Source: Phycisphaerales bacterium (GTDB lineage: Bacteria > Planctomycetota > Phycisphaerae > Phycisphaerales > UBA1924). From it: a stretch of 64,000 bases of DNA. This document shows, in pieces, positions 58,187 to 64,000 of the stretch (position 1 is the first letter of the stretch; every line of letters begins with the position of its first letter). A program made the position numbers and the translations under genes. A model generated the notes under the pieces. It saw only the letters and a program-made list of their open reading frames with translations, was not told the origin of the DNA and searched no databases. The DNA lies in contig JADLGW010000056.1 in assembly GCA_020849105.1 (NCBI GenBank), forward strand, positions 62,001-126,000, read 5' to 3'.

Positions 58187-59149
58187 TCACGCCGGCACGG
58201 AGACGGTCGTGGCTCCGGCGCCGCGCGATGCGGCCCCTGCGGGCGCGCACGCTCCGTGGCGCTGCATCCACCACCGGGCGACTTCTTCCGCCGCGTCGCG
58301 CCGCCCATGTCCTGCCGTCAGGATGTGGTTCGTCCCGCTCAGCACCCTGCACTGCACCTGTGACCTGCCCGCCGGGATCGTCCGCAAGATCCGGTCTATG
58401 TACCGGTGCGACAGTTGCCCTTCAGCGCACACGACCAGCGACGGTATACCCAACGCGTGCACGCGGCTCCAGCACACCACCAGATCCTCGTTGCAATCCC
58501 GTGGAAGCGCATGCCCGATGCGCCGCGTCAGCACGCGATGAATGAGCGGCCGCAGCCACCGGAACGGCCGGGCGATCGCCCGATCCCCCGCCAGCAAGTG
58601 CAGCCAACTGTCCACATCCAGGACGCGGCACCAACGCGTGGAAGGCTTTCCCGTCGGTACCGTGCCGGATTCGTCCGCCTGTGCGGCCGGCCCCGTCTCG
58701 GCCGAACGGCGGAAGTTTGGTTCCAGCAGCATCAGGCCGGCGATCCCATCGGGCGCTCGTGCGCACGCCCGCACGGCACTGATCGCCCCCGCGCACAATC
58801 CTCCGACCACGACCCGCTGCGCGCCGAAACGCTCCCGCGCCTGCGCAAGCACGGCGATCACGGTCCGGTCGTTCACGCCCGCCTGCACCTGGCGCCAGTA
58901 GTCGTCGATCGTCGGGTACGAAGGTCCGGCCGAGTCGCCGAGTCCTGGCAGGTCCACCCGGATGCACTGCACCCCCTCGCGCGCCAGGCGGTCCGCGATC
59001 TGTACATACAGGTCGCTGTTCCCGGCACGCGGAGCCGGGCCCGGGTTAAGGAGCACGCACGCGGTGGTGTCCGCCTGGCCTTGCGGCGCGTGCCGTGTCC
59101 CAAACAGCGTCGTCCCCATGACCTCGAACTGGACGACCGTTCGGCTCAT
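58187..59149 (-). CDS. Alpha/beta hydrolase, exosortase-A-associated hydrolase 1-like
   Basis: 320 residues from ATG 59149, overlapping the previous stop by four bases. Alpha/beta fold: VLLNPGPAPRAGNSDLYVQI near 44, CIRVDLPGLGDSAGP near 73, and the nucleophile elbow GGLCAGAIS near 128 with Cys where Ser is usual. The same Cys position (GLCDAAS) is typical of TIGR03100, the exosortase A system hydrolase 1. A candidate acid/His pair lies near the C-terminus (SGTNHILTAG). It may act on an acyl or exopolysaccharide intermediate. Last gene of the cluster before the RND adaptor. Assignment rests on motif pattern and context. Confidence 0.78.
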   Translation of the reverse strand: MSRTVVQFEVMGTTLFGTRHAPQGQADTTACVLLNPGPAPRAGNSDLYVQIADRLAREGVQCIRVDLPGLGDSAGPSYPTIDDYWRQVQAGVNDRTVIAVLAQARERFGAQRVVVGGLCAGAISAVRACARAPDGIAGLMLLEPNFRRSAETGPAAQADESGTVPTGKPSTRWCRVLDVDSWLHLLAGDRAIARPFRWLRPLIHRVLTRRIGHALPRDCNEDLVVCWSRVHALGIPSLVVCAEGQLSHRYIDRILRTIPAGRSQVQCRVLSGTNHILTAGHGRRDAAEEVARWWMQRHGACAPAGAASRGAGATTVSVPA

Positions 59150-59982
59150 GCCGCACGCCTCCGGCCTGCCGTCTCGCGCGCGCACCCGAGCACAAAGTCA
59201 CGGAACACAGTTTCACGCGGAACCAGGTACGCCGAGGGTTCCCAGAAGCGATCCGCCTGCAGGGAAACGCGGTGGGGTTCCGTGTCCGCCACCATCACCG
59301 TCCTCGAAAGCCCAGCGAAATCCGCAACCCACCACGGGCGAGCCTCCCCGGGGTCGGGCAGCGCCAGAACGTGCGCCGCCGCGTCCACCCACAACCCCCG
59401 CGTCCAGAAGTACCCGTCGATGTTGTACGCCGCGCCGCGCAGCAGTGCCGCCACAATCTCTTCGCGTTGAACACGCGGCGAGTTTGGGTGCGCCATCATG
59501 TCCGCCATCAGCTGCCGCCGCAGGATGTCCCGGAGCATCGCCGAGCCGTCCACCAACGGGGATGCGAAAACTGCCGCGTCACCCACGCCGTCGCGGAAGC
59601 ATTCCGACGCCAGGACGGCGCCGGCCTGCACGCCGACCAGGAGTACGGGAGAGTCCGGGAAGAGCCCGCGCAGGTGCTCGGCGCACGCCGCGATATCCGC
59701 ACGCCAATCGGTCATTGTGAAGCGCTCAAAGCCCGGCCCGCTCTCGCCCATCCCGCGGAAGTCAAACCGCATTGCCCCGAACCCTTCGTTCACCAGCGCC
59801 CGCGCGACCTCCACCAGTGTCCGGTGTGCCCGCTCCCGTGCCCCCCCGATCGGTCCGCACAGCAACACGCACGCCCTGGGCGCCGCCGCGGGCGCATGGA
59901 TCATGTGATACACATCATCCGCGCCGACCCGCAAGTATCCAGCGCACCCCACCGTGCCCTGTGCCATTGTCGCCGCAATCAT
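59146..59982 (-). CDS. Alpha/beta hydrolase-fold protein, exosortase-A-associated hydrolase 2-like
   Basis: 278 residues from ATG 59982 (ATGA overlap); Met6 is an alternative start. Alpha/beta fold features: CVLLCGPIGGARERAHRTLV near 37 (oxyanion region), AMRFDFRGMGESGPG near 69 and the elbow LLVGVQAGAV near 112. Gln stands where the nucleophile Ser should be, so hydrolysis by the usual triad is doubtful. Loss of this Ser is also known in the exosortase A hydrolase 2 family (TIGR03101, GLRLG). It probably binds rather than cleaves its ligand, or uses another nucleophile. Translationally coupled to both neighbours. Confidence 0.75.
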   Translation of the reverse strand: MIAATMAQGTVGCAGYLRVGADDVYHMIHAPAAAPRACVLLCGPIGGARERAHRTLVEVARALVNEGFGAMRFDFRGMGESGPGFERFTMTDWRADIAACAEHLRGLFPDSPVLLVGVQAGAVLASECFRDGVGDAAVFASPLVDGSAMLRDILRRQLMADMMAHPNSPRVQREEIVAALLRGAAYNIDGYFWTRGLWVDAAAHVLALPDPGEARPWWVADFAGLSRTVMVADTEPHRVSLQADRFWEPSAYLVPRETVFRDFVLGCARETAGRRRAA

Positions 59983-60737
59983 GCGGCCGCCTCCGCCAGC
60001 CAGTGGAGGAACGCGGCCCCCGCGACCGTGCGGCCCGCCGACGCCAGGTGCCCGCCATCGTCCGTCAGCGCCGGGTGGAGCGCACGCCTCTCGCGAGCCC
60101 CGTGCAGGTATGTGGCTTCGTCGCCGCGCGGCCCGCGTGACTCCACACCGGCGAGGTCGAACACCGCCGCGCGGCCATACGCCTCGACCAGCCTGGCGTT
60201 GTAGTCCGCACGCCGCGCGTTATGCTCGTATCCCCACAGCGGCCGCCCGAGCAATCCCTTGATCGCGTTCCTCGCGCCTTTCGGGAGAGCCGTCAGCGGC
60301 GTCGTGACGTGAAGGAACCGCACCCGCGGGAAGCGTTTCGACAGCCCGTCCATCCCGGTACGGTACTCATCGAACGCCGCGGCCACGTCCGTCCGGTGGT
60401 CCACGTCCACATAGCACAGTTTGAAGAACGCGACATCCGCCCTCTCGCCGGCCCCGGCGTTCATGAAGTTCGAGAACGCCAGGAGTTTGGAGCGCGGGTC
60501 GCCGTTGGACCCATTCGGCGAGTGTATCAATCCCGGTGTGTCCAGCGCCGACGGCTCGGCGGCTTCGTGGATCCTCAGCCCGATGGCCGGGCGGCGGGCC
60601 AGAATGGCCTCGGCGCCCGCGAGCACGTTGTACCCCACCGACTGGTGCCCGAAATAGATGCGGCGTGTGCGCAGCCGGTCCCACGCCGTCTGCGGCACCG
60701 CATCGAGCCTCCCGGTTTCACACTCCCCCTGGATCAT
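59979..60737 (-). CDS. SGNH/GDSL-like protein
   Basis: 252 residues from ATG 60737, overlapping the NAD-synthase-like stop by four bases. YFGHQSVGYNVLAGAEAIL near residue 28 may hold the catalytic Ser (block I position) and LHPALTDDGGHLASAGR near the C-terminus the Asp-x-x-His pair of block V, as in SGNH-type esterases of polysaccharide clusters. The middle (VAFFKLCYVDVDHRTDVAAA, VRFLHVTTPLTALPKGAR) fits the Asn/Gly blocks. No signal peptide, so cytosolic. It may deacylate or transfer acyl groups on the cluster product. Similarity is by motif only. Confidence 0.6.
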   Translation of the reverse strand: MIQGECETGRLDAVPQTAWDRLRTRRIYFGHQSVGYNVLAGAEAILARRPAIGLRIHEAAEPSALDTPGLIHSPNGSNGDPRSKLLAFSNFMNAGAGERADVAFFKLCYVDVDHRTDVAAAFDEYRTGMDGLSKRFPRVRFLHVTTPLTALPKGARNAIKGLLGRPLWGYEHNARRADYNARLVEAYGRAAVFDLAGVESRGPRGDEATYLHGARERRALHPALTDDGGHLASAGRTVAGAAFLHWLAEAAA

Positions 60738-61741
60738 CCCGGTCCACTCCAGTCATGCTCCCGCACGAGCAGCGCGGGGGCGTGCAACTGCCGCGAGACA
60801 CGGCGCTTCGCCTCGATATCACGGTACGCACGCCCAACCTGGTCGGCGCGCAGGCCCATGACCCGCCCGGCGTCCTCCGCGGCCACGCCGTGCGTGTACG
60901 CCCACAGCAGCATGTCCATCTCCGGGTACGCGAGCGCGAAGTAGAACTCTTCCTGCGTCTGCGGCAGGCTGTAGGTGTCGGTCGATGGGGTCTGTTCGAC
61001 GACCTCCTTCGGCAAGCCCAGGAAACGGCCCATGCCGAAGACCTGCGTCTTGTAGAGATGGGCAATCGGCTTGATGTCCGCCAGCCCATCCCCGCCGCGA
61101 ACAAAGAAGCCTTGGTCGTACTCCAGCAGGTTGGGCGTCCCGATCACCGCGTAGTTGAGTTCCTCGGCGAGCGTGTACTCCGTCAACTTTCGTACGCGCT
61201 GCTTCAGGTTCGTCGCGGCGACTACGGCCAGGTACACGTCCAGCGGCATGCGGGCGCTGACCTGCCTGCCGTCGTCCGCCGCCATCCGGACCACCAGCGT
61301 GAAGTAGTTCATGCGGTCGGCGTTCAGCACGTCCTGGGCCACGGCAATCTTGAACCTGTCGCCCGGGCGGAACTGCGGGAACACCTTGCGGATCGCTTCG
61401 TCGCGCTTGCTGTAGCAGCCCAGCGCCTCCAGCGGTTGCGTCAGGTCCATGATGTCATACCTGATGCCGGCCTGTTCGCACACCGCCTTGCCCTTGGCCA
61501 GGCTCGATGGCGAGGAATCCCGCTCGGGCATCAGCAGCGCCCGGACACGGCCCGGTCCGACCGCGCGGGCCGCCAGCGATGCGCACACGGAGGAGTCGAT
61601 CCCGCCGCTGACCCCGAGCACCAGGCCCCGGCGGTGCAAGCGGCCGGTGAGCGCCCGCAACCCGGCCTCAATCTCCGCGGCACTGGCCGCGTAGTCCATC
61701 TTCAAGACGTCCTTTGAGAATGCGGCCATGGCTGTGGTCAT
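60734..61741 (-). CDS. NAD synthase-like ATP pyrophosphatase
   Basis: 335 residues from ATG 61741 (GGAG nine bases upstream). The N-type ATP-pyrophosphatase motif SGGIDSSVCASLA near residue 45 and GTPNLLEYDQGFFVRGGDGL near 195 match the synthetase domain of NadE, which adenylates and amidates nicotinate adenine dinucleotide. No glutaminase domain is attached, so ammonia must be free or come from a partner. PIAHLYKTQVFGMGRFLGLP near 220 and TPSTDTYSLPQTQEEFYFAL near 250 also match NadE. It sits between an asparagine synthetase and hydrolases, so its substrate may be a cluster product rather than NAD; a housekeeping nadE elsewhere would support this. Confidence 0.85.
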   Translation of the reverse strand: MTTAMAAFSKDVLKMDYAASAAEIEAGLRALTGRLHRRGLVLGVSGGIDSSVCASLAARAVGPGRVRALLMPERDSSPSSLAKGKAVCEQAGIRYDIMDLTQPLEALGCYSKRDEAIRKVFPQFRPGDRFKIAVAQDVLNADRMNYFTLVVRMAADDGRQVSARMPLDVYLAVVAATNLKQRVRKLTEYTLAEELNYAVIGTPNLLEYDQGFFVRGGDGLADIKPIAHLYKTQVFGMGRFLGLPKEVVEQTPSTDTYSLPQTQEEFYFALAYPEMDMLLWAYTHGVAAEDAGRVMGLRADQVGRAYRDIEAKRRVSRQLHAPALLVREHDWSGPG

Positions 61742-61760
61742 ATGTATCGGCTCCAATCGT

Positions 61761-63749
61761 TCATTTCGCGCGTGCGGCAACGGTCCGCCGGTCCACCCAT
61801 ACCAGCGGCTCCTGCTCGTACCGGCCGGGCGCGGCCATGCTGCCGAAAAAGCGGCGGCTCCAGATCTGCAGGGTGAGAAGGCCGACCAGAGCCATTTCTT
61901 CCCGCTCGCCGAGGCGCGACGCCTGCCAGGCCCTGGCCGCGAGCCTGCTTGCGGGCCGCGCATCGATCAGCGGATTCTGTGACATGGCCCCGGACGAGAG
62001 GAGTTCTCGGGCGTAGTCGGGCGCCGCGGGACCAAAGAGCGCGCCGGCGATCGGTGCTCGGTAAGGCCACTTGCGCCGCGCCGCGACCTCTGGCGGGAGG
62101 GATCGCCGGGCGGCGGCCCTCAGGGTGATCTTCTCACGAAGCCCGGACATCTTCAGGCGGTCCGGCAGGCCGGCGCAGAACTCGACCACGTCCGGATCCA
62201 GGTACGGGTATCGCCCCTCGACCCCGTGCGCCATGATCGCCCTGTCGCCCTGGGCCGCGAGGAGGTAGGGCGTCATGAACGTTGCGATCTCCAGGTGCTG
62301 GGCTCGGCCCAGCGGCGAGGCAGACGCCCAGCCTTCCGGCAGCGCCGCGGCCACACGGTCGTTGAGCGCGTCGTCATTGAGCGCCGCACGGACGTCGCCC
62401 GACAGAAACCGCATCGTCCAGGCCGTGTTCTCCCAGCGCAGCCGGTGTGAGTAGTGGGGGTGGTGGGTTTCGGTCAGCCCCGTACGGAAGAACTCCTGCC
62501 ACATGGAACCCTGCGCCGCGTCTGCGACATACCGGTGCACGCGGGACATGAGCGCCGCGCGCATGGTGCTCCCGGGCTGCCGCGCCCAGAACCGCCGTAC
62601 CTTGTCCTCCTTGAACAGGTCGTAGCCGCCCAGAAACTCATCGGCCCCCTCCCCCGTGAGGACAACGCGCATCCCCAGCCCCCGCACCAGAGAAGACAAG
62701 AGAAACATGGGAACCGGCGCCGTGCGCAGCAGCGGCGACTCCGCATGAAACACCGCGTCGGGCAGTGCATCGCGGACGGACGCCGGTGTCGCAATGACTT
62801 CGTGGTGGGTCGTCCCGAGGTCGACCGCCATGCGACGCTGCGCCCCGCCCTCGTCGAACCTGGGGTCGTCGAACCTCACGGAGAAGGTCTGCAACGGGCT
62901 TGAGTCAGCCCGGCGCACCAGGCGGCTTATCAGTGACGAATCCAGCCCGCCCGACAGATATGCCCCCACAGGGACGTCCGCCCGCAGGCGCAGGTGCACC
63001 GCCCGCTCAAGCCGCGACGCCAGTTCGTCCGCTGCAACTTCAAGAGTGTTCGGCGCCCCGTCGCGACGGCCGATCCGCAGCGTGCTGTAGGCGGTATCCC
63101 GGGCCCGCAGGTCCGGGCCGAATCGCACCGCGTGACCGGGCAGGAGGCACCGCACCCCCTCGAACACCGTGCACGGCCCCGGAACGGACCACATTGTGAA
63201 CACCGCACCGAGCGATGTGGGGTCCACCCGCGCCGGTACCCGCCTTGACGCGAACACGGCCTTGCACTCCGACCCGAAGACCACCGCGTCCGTGCCCGCC
63301 GCGTAGAATAGCGGCGCGATCCCGACGCGGTCGCGCACCAGCGTGAGCGAATCGTCCCGCGTATCGCGGATTGCCAGCGCAAACTGTCCGTTGAGCCGCC
63401 GCCATGTGTCCGCGCCCCACTGCTCGTACGCGTGGACGATCACCTCCGTATCGCTGCGCGTGCGGAATATATGCCCGGACGCTTCCAGTTCCGTCCGCAA
63501 CTCCGGGTAGTTGAACACCTCGCCGTTAAAGGTGATCCAGACTGTTCCGTCCTCGTTGCACAGGGGCTGATGGCCGCCGGTCAGATCGATGATCGCCAGC
63601 CGGGCGTGCGCCAGCCCGCACCGGTCATCGGCGTACACGCCGTAGCCGTCGGGCCCGCGGTGCCTGAGCGCGCCGGCCATGCAGACCAGGTCGGCGGTGT
63701 CCGGCGCGGCCAGGCCGCGACGCACCATGATCCCCGCGATGCCGCACAT
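61761..63749 (-). CDS. asnB: Asparagine synthetase (glutamine-hydrolysing) / exosortase-type amidotransferase
   Basis: 662 residues. N-terminal class II glutaminase with Cys2 nucleophile (MCGIAGIMV), RHRGPDGYG near 30, GEVFNYPELR near 77 and RTRSDTEVIVHAY near 97. The synthetase domain has the ATP motif YLSGGLDSSLISRLV near 264 and GEGADEFLGGYDLF near 345. Residues GVEGRYPYLDPDVVEFCAGL near 495 are conserved in AsnB. It forms an amide from Asp or, in the related exosortase A amidotransferase 1 (TIGR03108), modifies a polysaccharide precursor; length (~630) and context favour the latter. 16 bases after the ligase gene and 19 before the NadE-like gene. Confidence 0.92.
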   Translation of the reverse strand: MCGIAGIMVRRGLAAPDTADLVCMAGALRHRGPDGYGVYADDRCGLAHARLAIIDLTGGHQPLCNEDGTVWITFNGEVFNYPELRTELEASGHIFRTRSDTEVIVHAYEQWGADTWRRLNGQFALAIRDTRDDSLTLVRDRVGIAPLFYAAGTDAVVFGSECKAVFASRRVPARVDPTSLGAVFTMWSVPGPCTVFEGVRCLLPGHAVRFGPDLRARDTAYSTLRIGRRDGAPNTLEVAADELASRLERAVHLRLRADVPVGAYLSGGLDSSLISRLVRRADSSPLQTFSVRFDDPRFDEGGAQRRMAVDLGTTHHEVIATPASVRDALPDAVFHAESPLLRTAPVPMFLLSSLVRGLGMRVVLTGEGADEFLGGYDLFKEDKVRRFWARQPGSTMRAALMSRVHRYVADAAQGSMWQEFFRTGLTETHHPHYSHRLRWENTAWTMRFLSGDVRAALNDDALNDRVAAALPEGWASASPLGRAQHLEIATFMTPYLLAAQGDRAIMAHGVEGRYPYLDPDVVEFCAGLPDRLKMSGLREKITLRAAARRSLPPEVAARRKWPYRAPIAGALFGPAAPDYARELLSSGAMSQNPLIDARPASRLAARAWQASRLGEREEMALVGLLTLQIWSRRFFGSMAAPGRYEQEPLVWVDRRTVAARAK

Positions 63750-63765
63750 GGCAGCGGCCCTCCCG

Positions 63766-64000
63766 TCAGTTGGGCGCGGCGTTCCGCAGGTCCAGACGCC
63801 GCACCTTGCCCGACGCGGTTTTCGGCAACTCGGAGCGTATCTCCACGAATCGCGGCACCAGACCGGGCTCCAGGCGCATCCGGCAGAACGCCCGCACCCG
63901 TGTCTCGCTCAGCGTCTCACCGGTCCGCGCCACCAGAACGGCCTTGATCGCCGATCCGTCATTCTCGTCGGGAACCCCGACAACCGCCGCCTCGGCCACC
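63766..64000 (-). CDS. Acyl-CoA ligase (AMP-forming), C-terminal fragment cut by window end
   Basis: 78 residues visible; the gene continues beyond base 64000. VAEAAVVGVPDENDGSAIKA is the C-terminal subdomain of ANL-family adenylating enzymes, and LPKTASGKVRRLDL carries the catalytic Lys of motif A10. A member of this family (TIGR03098, acyl-CoA ligase) opens exosortase A clusters together with the amidotransferase and hydrolases seen here. It probably activates a carboxylate for transfer to an acyl carrier protein or CoA. First gene of the visible unit. Confidence 0.85.
   Translation of the reverse strand, partial: VAEAAVVGVPDENDGSAIKAVLVARTGETLSETRVRAFCRMRLEPGLVPRFVEIRSELPKTASGKVRRLDLRNAAPN

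Noticed and set aside
58187..64000. Complete exosortase/PEP-CTERM locus
   Set aside because: No exosortase, PEP-CTERM protein, PLP decarboxylase or acyl carrier protein is visible in the window; only the associated enzyme families are present.

Overview
The window is a GC-rich (by eye around 70%) bacterial chromosome segment, densely coded on both strands. No gene-free stretch exceeds about 300 bases; the longest gaps (about 220 bases, at 8603-8823 and 21635-21851) hold promoters, hairpins or a possible tiny ORF. Gene content points to Planctomycetota, probably class Phycisphaerae: a Ser/Thr kinase fused to TPR repeats, tandem prepilin-type proteins, two secreted proteins ending in paired Cys-Asn-Gly-Asp/Asp-Phe-Gly-Cys dockerin-like repeats, multi-CxxCH cytochromes beside secreted beta-propellers, and atypical promoters. 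This placement is inference from gene families; no 16S rRNA gene is present. No CRISPR array, insertion sequence, phage or integrase was seen.

Layout. 1-5.4 kb: 3' part of a kinase-TPR gene, a membrane pyrophosphatase (hppA) and rpsU. 5.5-11.1 kb: a NYN-domain protein and four tandem prepilin-type genes with shared promoter and leader elements. 11.2-16.7 kb: serine biosynthesis pair serA-like/serC, a TolC-family lipoprotein and an SH3-like secreted protein. 16.7-25 kb: a five-haem-motif cytochrome coupled to a secreted propeller, a FIST protein, a lipoprotein, ispF and an AHSA1-type protein. 25-29.3 kb: sixA, rfbA-like, rpsL-rpsG, thiF and a DinB-like protein. 29.3-36.4 kb: a membrane/charged-repeat protein coupled to a double-VWA protein, then a GT39 glycosyltransferase. 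36.5-40.9 kb (minus): atpI-atpB-atpE-atpF followed by one ORF in which the ATP synthase delta subunit is fused to phosphoglycerate kinase; F1 alpha, beta, gamma and epsilon are absent. 41-46.8 kb: two dockerin-tailed secreted proteins and a secreted hypothetical. 46.8-53.9 kb: an M14 amidase-like lipoprotein, a GT9 glycosyltransferase, tRNA-Ala(GGC), a PQQ-like propeller, a UbiE-like methyltransferase, PBP4-type dacB, an unknown gene and a receiver-only response regulator. 53.9-64 kb (minus): acyl-CoA ligase (cut by the window end), asparagine synthetase, NAD-synthase-like protein, SGNH-like protein, two alpha/beta hydrolases, then an RND adaptor and pump. These are spaced by 4-base overlaps or gaps below 25 bases, so they look like one transcription unit.

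Most notable: (i) the AtpH-PGK fusion; (ii) the ligase/amidotransferase/hydrolase unit, which resembles exosortase-A-associated modules but includes an NAD-synthase-like gene and runs into an RND pump; (iii) a recurrent pattern in which a TANNNT -10 box lies 5-8 bases before the start codon with no Shine-Dalgarno sequence, suggesting leaderless mRNAs; (iv) paired stem-loop repeats, including two palindromes inside the cytochrome reading frame.
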